Assembly: GCA_020435085.1 (NCBI GenBank)
Contig: JAGRAB010000364.1
Coordinates: 1-5,292, forward strand
DNA: 5,292 bases
Source of the DNA: Bdellovibrionales bacterium
Lineage (GTDB): Bacteria; Bdellovibrionota; Bdellovibrionia; Bdellovibrionales; UBA1609
Direction: 5' to 3'
The stretch's first letter is position 1. Every line of letters begins with the position of its first letter. This document shows positions 1-5,292 of the stretch, piece after piece. Below the pieces are notes generated by a model, which was not told the origin of the DNA, searched no databases, and was given only the letters and a program-made list of their open reading frames with translations. A program made the position numbers and the translations under genes.

Positions 1-634
1 CACAAAGTGCTTCAACATAACTTTGCCAGTCTTTTTTATCGTAAAATTTGAACCCAGGTCGAGAAGCAATAAATTTACCAATCCCTGAAAGAAAGCCCGC
101 AGTCACCTTGCCGCCAATAGCAAGAGCAGGTCCCCATGGGCCAGCAACAGTGGAAAGAAGGGTTGTCGCTTCATTAACAAAAGAAGAAATGGCCATAAGA
201 CTTGAAGTGGGATCTTGTTTCCCAAAGCATTGATCGCCTTCGCTGAGCATCACTCCAAGAGAGCCAGCAGCAACTGTAATGTCTTCGGCGTAATTAATGA
301 GGTTTGCCACCATATCTTTGTCTTTAATTTGTTCACCAGCTTTGATTTTTTCAATAGTATCTAAATATTTTTGACGACGTTCACCTGCAAGGTAGCCAAT
401 TTCTTGAAGTTTTTTGGAGAGCTGTCCACAGTTGGCATCTCGCTTGAGAGAGTCTTGAAGACTTTGGAGTTGGCCAATCATAATGGAGTAATCTTTGCCG
501 ATTGTTGGACACTGAAGTGGTTCGTATTGAATGGAATCTTTTTCTGTAATGTCAGAAGAAGGGTACCAGTTTGTTGCATGACTTACTGAACTGATTAATA
601 AAATTAAAGGTAAAAATAATATAGATAAACGCAT
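1..634 (-). CDS. Secreted protein of unknown function, 3' end cut by window edge
   Basis: The reading frame runs without a stop from ATG at 634-632 to the left edge, giving 211 complete codons. I do not recognise the family. Residues 1-20 form a clear signal peptide: MRLS, then a run of Leu/Ile, then SSVSHA with likely cleavage before TNWYP. The mature part is expected in the periplasm, outer membrane or outside the cell. Residues 50-115 are charged and helical-looking, possibly coiled coil. Residues 144-192 are hydrophobic and Gly/Ala-rich (AGPWGPALAIGGKVTAGFLS), resembling a membrane-inserting helical hairpin. Cysteines lie at 42, 69, 136 and 211, fitting disulfides in an exported protein. 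AGGGGGAA (637-644) precedes the ATG by two bases, with its AGG core about five or more bases away, which supports this start. It lies 91 bases after ppa on the same strand, and whether it has its own promoter is unclear. The plus-strand ORFs inside it look like shadows. Confidence 0.8.
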   Translation of the reverse strand, partial: MRLSILFLPLILLISSVSHATNWYPSSDITEKDSIQYEPLQCPTIGKDYSIMIGQLQSLQDSLKRDANCGQLSKKLQEIGYLAGERRQKYLDTIEKIKAGEQIKDKDMVANLINYAEDITVAAGSLGVMLSEGDQCFGKQDPTSSLMAISSFVNEATTLLSTVAGPWGPALAIGGKVTAGFLSGIGKFIASRPGFKFYDKKDWQSYVEALC

Positions 635-725
635 AGTTCCCCCTGTGCATTTTGCTTTTCCAAAATACATCTGATAAAGGCATAAAAACGAGAGATTTTG
701 GGGTTTTGTAATCTTTTCAGGGATC

Positions 726-1253
726 TTAAGGAAAGGTCTTTTTGTAGAGGTCCATACTTTTTTGAATAATATCAATACTTTCCGTAGGGCCATAAAACCG
801 ATCGACCAAAACTTCTTTTTGTTCCAGACTTTTATAGTCTTGGAAAAAGCGTTTTAATTCTTTCAGATTATGAGCTGGCAAATCATCAATAGACTTATAT
901 TGATTAAAGCTTGGATCATGCAGGTGGACGGCAATGATTTTATCGTCTTCCTGGCCTTGATCCATCATTCGCATAAACCCAATGGGTTTTGCTGTCATAA
1001 TGGATAGGGGGTAGACGGGTTCCTGACCAAAAACAAGAATGTCTAAAGGATCTTTATCATCACAATAGGTTTGTGGAATAAAACCATAATTTACAGGGTA
1101 ATGGAGAGAGCTAAATAAAACACGATCCACACGAATAAGCCCAGAAGGTTTATCAAGTTCGTACTTATTTTTAGAACCCTTTGGGATTTCAATGATTGCA
1201 TCAATAATTTGAGGCGCGCTCTTGCCTATATTTACATCATGCCATGGGTTCAT
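726..1253 (-). CDS. ppa: Inorganic pyrophosphatase, family I (soluble)
   Basis: Cytoplasmic Mg-dependent hydrolysis of pyrophosphate to two phosphates, which drives reactions that release PPi (acyl-CoA, aminoacyl-tRNA and nucleic acid synthesis). The 175-residue length is normal for bacterial family I enzymes. Visible active-site elements are E22 in EIPKGS, K30 and E32 in KYELD, R44 in VDR, Y52 and Y56 in HYPVNYGF, the signature DKDPLD at 66-71 (metal ligands D66, D68, D71), D98, D103 and K105 in DQGQEDDK, and Y140-K141. All match E. coli PPase catalytic positions when aligned from memory, except Gln99 where E. coli has Glu98. The N-terminus MNPWHDV is typical of one branch of the family. AAAGGAAA (1263-1270) begins within the upstream gene's stop region and lies nine bases from the ATG, supporting this start. 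It is 16 bases downstream of the acyl-CoA dehydrogenase, so probably cotranscribed with it. Confidence 0.96.
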   Translation of the reverse strand: MNPWHDVNIGKSAPQIIDAIIEIPKGSKNKYELDKPSGLIRVDRVLFSSLHYPVNYGFIPQTYCDDKDPLDILVFGQEPVYPLSIMTAKPIGFMRMMDQGQEDDKIIAVHLHDPSFNQYKSIDDLPAHNLKELKRFFQDYKSLEQKEVLVDRFYGPTESIDIIQKSMDLYKKTFP

Positions 1254-1269
1254 AGAAAAATATTTCCTT

Positions 1270-2940
1270 TCAAATGAGATAAGGCTTCAGTTCTAAAGTT
1301 TGACGTATTTGTTGAGGGTTAAGGTCAAAATAAATTTGTTGAGACCAGATGTGGGCTAAACTGTTGAGGTGAGGGTCTTGACTATTTTTTGCATGTTCAA
1401 ACATAAGTATGCTTGCATAAAGCTCAGCCATTTTCCAAGCAAGAGTTCGACTTGTCATTTGCAAAAACTCGAGAGTTTCAGTTTGGTGAGTGTTTATAAA
1501 TTGACTCATTAAATTTAAATAATTTTGTAAATGAGCCATTGGCTTTTCATGGTTTTTGCTTAAGGCATTTATTTTTTTATTTAAAACTTGGTGGAATGCT
1601 GTGTAAGCCTGTGGATCTTTCATGACCCGAAGAACATCAAGACTTAATACATTGGTGGCCCCCTCCCAAATAGGAAAAACTTGAGCATCTCTTAATAGGA
1701 CTGGGATTTCTGTGTCTTCAATGTACCCAGCTCCTCCAAAGCTTTCAAGAGCTTCGCTTGTGACAGTGACACTTTGTTTGGCAGTAAAGAGTTTTGTTAT
1801 TGGGGTCAAAAGTCGAAGAAGATATTTTTCATCAGAATTAGCTTGATGAGTTTCTTCTTTGCCTAGAAGGCGAGCCACTTCAAAAGTAAGAGAGGCACTT
1901 GCATAAAGTTGGCAATTCATTTTTGTGAAAACATTGATAAAAAGTGGTTGTTGACTGAGTGGTTTATTAAAAACTATACGAGAGTGACTGTAGTTTTTTA
2001 ATAAATGAAGGGCTCTATCCATTTGGCCGACAGCACATATAGAATTATATAACCGAGTGATATTGAGCATAGTAGCAACTGTCTTGACGCCTTTATTGGG
2101 TTCTCCAATAAGCCAAGATTTTGTTTTATTAAGAGTCAACTCAGCTGTTGGTAAAGCACGAGTACCTAATTTGTCTTTTAGACGACGAACGGTAATTCCA
2201 TTCAGTTCACCATGATTATCGCGCACAGGAATATAAAATAAACTGAGCCCTCGAGAGCCTTTTGGAGCTTCAGGCAATCTTGCTAGGGCGAGAGTCATCT
2301 CTGAAGTTGTTGCTGATGAAAACCATTTAATACCTGAAAGTAAGTAATGGTCTTTATTGGGGGTTGCAATTGTTGATGTCTCGCTGACATCGCTGCCTCC
2401 TGTTTTTTCAGTCATCCATTGTCCAGAAGTCCAAAAAATTTCAGGGTCTCGACTCGTTAAATGCTTCATGGCTTTTTTGAAAATATCATCATTTTGGCCG
2501 TAGAGCTCAAAAACTTTTGCGGCCCCATCAGTCATTGCAAGGAGACATTTATAAAAAGCAGAGCTTGGATGAAATAAAAAAAGCTTACTCATTTGAACAA
2601 TGCGAGAGTATTCACCAAAAGATCTTTCGTAGCCATCGGCAACAAGGCCTTGTTTTGCTGAAAAGTCTTTCAATTGTTCCCAGCTTTTATGAGTTTCAAT
2701 GGTATCACAACGTTTTCCCCAAGATGTATAAGGAATATGAATGGGAGGATTGCGTTCCGCAAGAAGGCCTAAAGGATGGACTTCTTCTATAATGCATTTC
2801 CCAAAGGTTTCAAGTGCAGAAAAAAGTGTTTTGTAGAGATCTTGGGAAAGAGTAGACTTTAAAATACCTTGTAATATTTGATTAGAAAAAAAAGGATTTT
2901 TTAATTCAGGTGAACTTTGAATAAAATCTTCAGGATTCAT
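1270..2940 (-). CDS. AidB-like acyl-CoA dehydrogenase (FAD-dependent)
   Basis: Predicted cytoplasmic flavoprotein of 556 residues oxidising an acyl-CoA to the enoyl-CoA; the substrate is unknown. Order of elements: helical N-terminal domain (1-170) containing HKSWEQL at 84-90; FAD-binding [10 protein letters not shown] at 176-185 and IKWFSSA at 204-210; beta-domain segment [17 protein letters not shown] at 252-268; C-terminal helical domain with FGGAGYIED at 401-409 and [15 protein letters not shown] at 424-438, where E426 is the usual catalytic base position. The long N-terminus and these motifs resemble AidB/ACAD10/11-type members more than the roughly 380-residue short- or medium-chain enzymes. 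The tail after 440 has only two arginines, unlike the basic DNA-contacting region described for E. coli AidB, so a metabolic role is favoured. The frame stays open back to an ATG at 3069, but AAGGAG six bases before the ATG at 2940, plus a promoter candidate just upstream, fix the start here. First gene of the leftward unit, followed by ppa. Confidence 0.9.
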   Translation of the reverse strand: MNPEDFIQSSPELKNPFFSNQILQGILKSTLSQDLYKTLFSALETFGKCIIEEVHPLGLLAERNPPIHIPYTSWGKRCDTIETHKSWEQLKDFSAKQGLVADGYERSFGEYSRIVQMSKLFLFHPSSAFYKCLLAMTDGAAKVFELYGQNDDIFKKAMKHLTSRDPEIFWTSGQWMTEKTGGSDVSETSTIATPNKDHYLLSGIKWFSSATTSEMTLALARLPEAPKGSRGLSLFYIPVRDNHGELNGITVRRLKDKLGTRALPTAELTLNKTKSWLIGEPNKGVKTVATMLNITRLYNSICAVGQMDRALHLLKNYSHSRIVFNKPLSQQPLFINVFTKMNCQLYASASLTFEVARLLGKEETHQANSDEKYLLRLLTPITKLFTAKQSVTVTSEALESFGGAGYIEDTEIPVLLRDAQVFPIWEGATNVLSLDVLRVMKDPQAYTAFHQVLNKKINALSKNHEKPMAHLQNYLNLMSQFINTHQTETLEFLQMTSRTLAWKMAELYASILMFEHAKNSQDPHLNSLAHIWSQQIYFDLNPQQIRQTLELKPYLI

Positions 2941-2946
2941 CAGCTT

Positions 2947-2952
2947 CTCCTT
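2947..2952 (-). promoter_or_regulatory. Shine-Dalgarno site fixing the dehydrogenase start
   Basis: AAGGAG on the minus strand lies six bases before the ATG at 2940. No comparable site precedes the in-frame ATG at 3069, and the 43 extra residues in between are not family-like. This site therefore decides the start codon. Confidence 0.85.
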
Positions 2953-2960
2953 GGGGAAAC

Positions 2961-2990
2961 ATTCTAAGTGAGGGAGAGAGCTATTGGCAA
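2961..2990 (-). promoter_or_regulatory. Sigma70-type promoter for the dehydrogenase-ppa unit
   Basis: On the minus strand, TTGCCA (2990-2985, five of six matches to the -35 consensus) and TAGAAT (2966-2961, five of six to the -10) are separated by 18 bases. Transcription would start near 2954, leaving a leader of about 14 nt that holds little more than the Shine-Dalgarno site. The position just ahead of the chosen start codon supports both calls. Read by eye; not experimentally shown. Confidence 0.6.
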
Positions 2991-3024
2991 CTGATAGTTT
3001 TCTCTTTTTGCAGAGAGGTTTTAA

Positions 3025-3053
3025 AAGACATCGATGGTGAGAGGTGCTATTCT
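3025..3053 (+). promoter_or_regulatory. Possible extended -10 promoter for gshB
   Basis: On the plus strand, TGCTATTCT (3045-3053) is an extended -10-like element. AAGACA (3025-3030) lies 17 bases before the TATTCT hexamer; each hexamer matches consensus at four of six positions. The start would fall near 3060, right at the gshB Shine-Dalgarno site, giving a leader of about 15 nt. Weak consensus, so tentative. The operon needs a promoter somewhere in this short divergent gap unless it lies inside the dehydrogenase gene. Confidence 0.3.
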
Positions 3054-3058
3054 CTTGC

Positions 3059-3065
3059 AAAGGAG
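3059..3065 (+). promoter_or_regulatory. Shine-Dalgarno site fixing the gshB start
   Basis: AAAGGAG lies nine bases before ATG at 3075 but only three before the alternative in-frame TTG at 3069. The ATG is therefore the better start, and it also matches the usual N-terminus of GshB proteins. Confidence 0.8.
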
Positions 3066-3074
3066 ACATTGGGT

Positions 3075-4001
3075 ATGAAAATTGGTTTTATTATGGATCC
3101 GTTAACAACGATTCGGCCTCAAAAAGATACTTCTTATATCTTAATGTGCGCGGCATTAGAACGTGCACATCAGGTTTTTCATATTCTCCAAGAAGATATT
3201 TCTTTTCATAAAGACCATGTTCGCCTTCAAGGCACAGAGGTTCATCTTCCAGAAGATATTAGCAGCAGCCTTTTTAAGTGCGAGGTGAAAAAAACTTTTT
3301 CAGCAGATGAAATGGATGTTCTCTTTGTACGTAAAGATCCTCCATTTGATCGACGTTATTTTTATACCACATTGCTTTTGGATTTTGTTGCAAACTCAGT
3401 GCGTGTAGTGAATCCTCCTCAAGTTTTACGCGATTGGAATGAAAAATTATGCGCACTTCATTTTTTAAATTGGGTTCCTCAAACTCTTATCAGTCAAAAT
3501 TTAAATGAGATTACAGAATTTATTAAAGAGTTTAAAACTGCAATTTTAAAACCTTTGGATGGTTTTGGAGGAAGAGGCATTCTCAAGGTGGGCAGTGATG
3601 ACTCAGATTTAAAAACAAAAATTTTATCAATAACAGAAGCTGAGTCAAAAAAAATAGTCGTGAATGAGTTTATTCCAGAGGCAGTTCATGGTGATAAAAG
3701 AATTCTTTTTGTCGATGGAAATCCTATTGGAGGTATTTTAAGAAAAGCAAAGACCTCTGGAGCTTTAAATAATTTGGACCAAGGGGGAGTCGCTCATCCC
3801 TATCAGTTGAATTCAAAAGATATCCAAATTTGCAATCAACTTGGTGAGAAGTTTAAAGAGTTGGGTTTGTTTTTTGTTGGTATTGATCTTTTAGGCGATC
3901 GACTCACGGAGATAAATATTACGAGTCCCACAGGTCTTCAGGAGCTCATGAAATTTGAAAATAAGTCTTTTCATCATCAAGTGATTCAAGCATTAGAATA
4001 A
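3075..4001 (+). CDS. gshB: Glutathione synthetase (GshB-type ATP-grasp ligase)
   Basis: Predicted cytoplasmic ATP-dependent ligase joining gamma-glutamylcysteine and glycine, the second step of glutathione synthesis. The 308-residue protein is close to the roughly 315 of E. coli. Family landmarks: N-terminal MKIGFIMDPL; VRKDPPFD at 85-92; NPPQVLRDWNEK at 113-124 with K124; ATP-binding ILKPLDGFGGRG at 157-168 with K159; HGDKRILFVDG at 205-215 with R209; and metal/ATP-site GDRLTEINITSPTG at 274-287 with E279 and N281. The odd part is the flexible loop around 224-241 (AKTSGALNNLDQGGVAH): it keeps NL and GG but has no arginine, whereas the E. coli loop carries R233, reported as critical. The substrate could therefore differ, and a GshB-like ligase of other specificity is possible. 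First gene of the rightward unit, diverging from the dehydrogenase and followed 48 bases later by the DUF1343 gene. No gshA partner is visible in the window. Confidence 0.88.
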   Translation: MKIGFIMDPLTTIRPQKDTSYILMCAALERAHQVFHILQEDISFHKDHVRLQGTEVHLPEDISSSLFKCEVKKTFSADEMDVLFVRKDPPFDRRYFYTTLLLDFVANSVRVVNPPQVLRDWNEKLCALHFLNWVPQTLISQNLNEITEFIKEFKTAILKPLDGFGGRGILKVGSDDSDLKTKILSITEAESKKIVVNEFIPEAVHGDKRILFVDGNPIGGILRKAKTSGALNNLDQGGVAHPYQLNSKDIQICNQLGEKFKELGLFFVGIDLLGDRLTEINITSPTGLQELMKFENKSFHHQVIQALE

Positions 4002-4039
4002 TGTCATTTCTTATTGCCAGGAGAAAAGTCCTTCAGTAA
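4001..4039 (+). CDS. Possible 12-codon minicistron overlapping the gshB stop
   Basis: The gshB stop and an ATG share one base (TAATG at 3999-4003). The resulting frame encodes MSFLIARRKVLQ and stops at 4039, ten bases before the DUF1343 start at 4050. It could carry ribosomes from gshB to the next gene by re-initiation, since the DUF1343 ATG lacks a good Shine-Dalgarno site. It may equally be chance; the peptide itself resembles nothing I know. Confidence 0.25.
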   Translation: MSFLIARRKVLQ

Positions 4040-4049
4040 GATTTTAAGG

Positions 4050-5249
4050 ATGAAACTAGGTTTAGAAGCACTTCTTAGTGATGCAAAAAAGATTTCTTAT
4101 TTAAAATCAAAACGAGCGGGACTGGTGGCTCACCCGGCATCTGTCAATCATCAACTCCATCACTCTGTAGACTTATTGGCAGAGGCGGGAGTTCCTCTTA
4201 GCTGTCTTTTTGGTCCTCAACATGGCATGCGTGGTGAAAAACAAGATAACATGATTGAAAGCAGCGATTACTTAGACCCTCAACTTCAAATTCCTGTTTT
4301 TAGTCTTTATGGCAAAGTAAGGAGGCCGACTCCTGAAATGCTCAATCACTTTGATGTTCTTCTCTTTGATCTTCAAGATGTAGGCTGTCGTATTTATACT
4401 TTTTTGACGACGCTTTTTTATCTTATTGAAGATTTAAAAGACTCAGATAAAGAGTTATGGATTTTAGATCGTCCCAACCCTGCAGGAAGACCTGTTGAAG
4501 GAACCATCCTTAAAAAAGATTTTTTCAGCTTTGTTGGTGGGGGAGAGTTGCCCATGCGCCATGGGTTAACTCTTGCCGAAGCGGGGCAATGGTTTCGTGA
4601 GAAATATGGATACAATACAAATATAAAAATTGTCCCCATGGAAGATTACTCACTTGTTGGCGAAGCCGCTCAATGGGGGTGGCCACAGGACTTAGCTTGG
4701 GTCAACCCGTCACCGAATTTGCCAACTGTGACAGGCTGTCGAGTTTACCCTGGTTCGGTGTTAATTGAAGGGACTCACCTGAGTGAGGCGCGGGGAACCA
4801 CTCGACCTTTAGAGGTGATAGGTGCTCCTTTTGTGAGTCCAGAGAAGCTCATTCAAACCTTCACTCAAGAGTTTCCTGATTGGAGCAAGGGGTGTATTTT
4901 GAGACCCTGTTATTTTGAGCCCACCTTTCATAAGTTTAAAGGGGAGCTTTGTGGAGGGGTTCAAATTCACGTGGATAATAAAATTTATCAAGAAGACTGT
5001 TTTCAACCTTACCGTCTTGTTGCAGGGATTTTGAGAACGATTCATTTATTATATCCTCAGTTTGAAATATTTAAAAACCCACCCTATGAATATGAAGAAA
5101 AATTGCTTCCTATTGAAATTCTTTCTGGAGGATCTGAGCTTAGATCATGGATTTATGGTGATTTAGAAACAGATAAATATATCAAAATGCTAGAAATAGA
5201 TGAAAAGTCTTGGCGAGAAGAACGAGCACAATTTCTTCTTTATAAGTGA
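4050..5249 (+). CDS. DUF1343 protein, NamZ-like (exo-beta-N-acetylmuramidase family)
   Basis: The family founder, Bacillus subtilis NamZ, removes N-acetylmuramic acid from the non-reducing end of peptidoglycan fragments (GH171). This 399-residue protein carries the family landmarks: LFGPQHGMRGEKQDNM at 53-68; LLFDLQDVGCRIYTFL at 104-119; LDRPNPAGRPVEG at 139-151; LPMRHGLTLAEAG at 167-179; WVNPSPNLPT at 217-226; and YPGSVLIEGTHLSEARGT at 233-250. No signal peptide is present, so a cytoplasmic enzyme acting on imported fragments is likely, unlike the secreted Bacillus protein. Gln57 replaces the Glu of the PEHG motif, so activity cannot be assumed. The frame extends to TTG at 4014, but that codon has no Shine-Dalgarno site and adds a non-family sequence. 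ATG 4050 gives the normal N-terminus MKLGLEALL, though only weak AGTAAG (4035-4040) precedes it. It lies 48 bases after gshB, probably in the same transcript, and its stop overlaps a possible next gene. Confidence 0.88.
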   Translation: MKLGLEALLSDAKKISYLKSKRAGLVAHPASVNHQLHHSVDLLAEAGVPLSCLFGPQHGMRGEKQDNMIESSDYLDPQLQIPVFSLYGKVRRPTPEMLNHFDVLLFDLQDVGCRIYTFLTTLFYLIEDLKDSDKELWILDRPNPAGRPVEGTILKKDFFSFVGGGELPMRHGLTLAEAGQWFREKYGYNTNIKIVPMEDYSLVGEAAQWGWPQDLAWVNPSPNLPTVTGCRVYPGSVLIEGTHLSEARGTTRPLEVIGAPFVSPEKLIQTFTQEFPDWSKGCILRPCYFEPTFHKFKGELCGGVQIHVDNKIYQEDCFQPYRLVAGILRTIHLLYPQFEIFKNPPYEYEEKLLPIEILSGGSELRSWIYGDLETDKYIKMLEIDEKSWREERAQFLLYK

Positions 5250-5292
5250 TTATACCAATTCCAGAAGATAATTGTCCAAATTCACAAGTCAC
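5246..5292 (+). CDS. Possible start of the next gene in the operon (partial)
   Basis: GTG at 5246 overlaps the DUF1343 stop as GTGA, a common arrangement for translationally coupled genes. The frame stays open to the edge and would begin with (M)IIPIPEDNCPNSQV. No Shine-Dalgarno site is evident and only 15 codons are visible, so no family can be named. One other plus-strand frame is also open across this 47-base tail, so the call rests mainly on the overlap. Confidence 0.35.
   Translation, partial: MIIPIPEDNCPNSQV

Noticed and set aside
48..589. Two plus-strand open frames at 48-233 and 371-589
   Set aside because: They are antisense to the secreted-protein gene, which has a signal peptide and a Shine-Dalgarno site. 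Their translations show no family features.
684..714. Hairpin AGATT/AATCT (710-714 with 693-697) followed by a T-run on the minus strand after ppa
   Set aside because: The stem is only five AT-rich pairs with a 12-base loop. This is too weak to call a terminator, so ppa transcription may continue into the secreted-protein gene.
2517..2792. Plus-strand 91-codon open frame inside the dehydrogenase gene
   Set aside because: It lies opposite a conserved coding region of the dehydrogenase and is best explained as a shadow frame.
2941..3069. N-terminal extension of the dehydrogenase from ATG 3069 (43 extra residues)
   Set aside because: The extension is Cys/Lys-rich and not family-like, has no Shine-Dalgarno site, would cover the promoter candidate, and would overlap the gshB start region. 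AAGGAG before 2940 is much better.
4014..4049. TTG start at 4014 for the DUF1343 protein
   Set aside because: No Shine-Dalgarno site lies ahead of it, and the 12 added residues do not match the usual family N-terminus. Kept only as a minor alternative.
5182..5292. Minus-strand open frame entering from the right edge and ending within the DUF1343 gene
   Set aside because: It would overlap the 3' end of a well-supported gene by about 68 bases. It is only 36 codons long and has no recognisable sequence.

Overview
The window reads as ordinary chromosomal DNA from an AT-rich Gram-negative bacterium (about 40% G+C by eye). No mobile element, CRISPR array, tRNA or rRNA was found. Sigma70-like promoter elements and clear Shine-Dalgarno sequences are present. 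The mixture fits a Bdellovibrionota or other delta-like proteobacterium: a proteobacterial-type GshB, a pyrophosphatase of the 'MNPWHDV' type, an AidB-like acyl-CoA dehydrogenase, a cytoplasmic-looking DUF1343/NamZ-like protein and a secreted Cys-containing protein of unknown function. This placement is inferred from general resemblance and has not been tested by a search.

Layout: two divergent transcription units share an intergenic region at 2941-3074. The leftward unit (minus strand) is an AidB-like acyl-CoA dehydrogenase (2940-1270) and family I inorganic pyrophosphatase ppa (1253-726). After a 91-base gap follows a secreted protein of unknown function (634 to the left edge, 3' end missing). 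The rightward unit (plus strand) is glutathione synthetase-like gshB (3075-4001), a NamZ-like DUF1343 protein (4050-5249), and probably the first codons of another gene whose GTG overlaps the DUF1343 stop (5246 to the right edge). A strong promoter candidate lies before the dehydrogenase and a weaker one before gshB. Both would give leaders of only about 15 nt.

Working together: the dehydrogenase and pyrophosphatase are tightly spaced and probably cotranscribed. PPi removal would pull acyl-CoA synthesis forward, which is a reasonable but unproven link. GshB and the NamZ-like protein sit in one operon-like unit, joining thiol or peptide ligation with apparent muropeptide-sugar turnover; the metabolic reason is not obvious.

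Points worth a second look: the GshB-like protein has no arginine anywhere in its flexible-loop region, although the E. coli loop arginine is important for catalysis. The NamZ-like protein has Gln where PEHG-type members have Glu, and no signal peptide. The left-edge secreted protein has a Gly-rich hydrophobic segment suggestive of membrane interaction. A 12-codon minicistron sits between gshB and the DUF1343 gene. No clearly new multi-gene system is visible.
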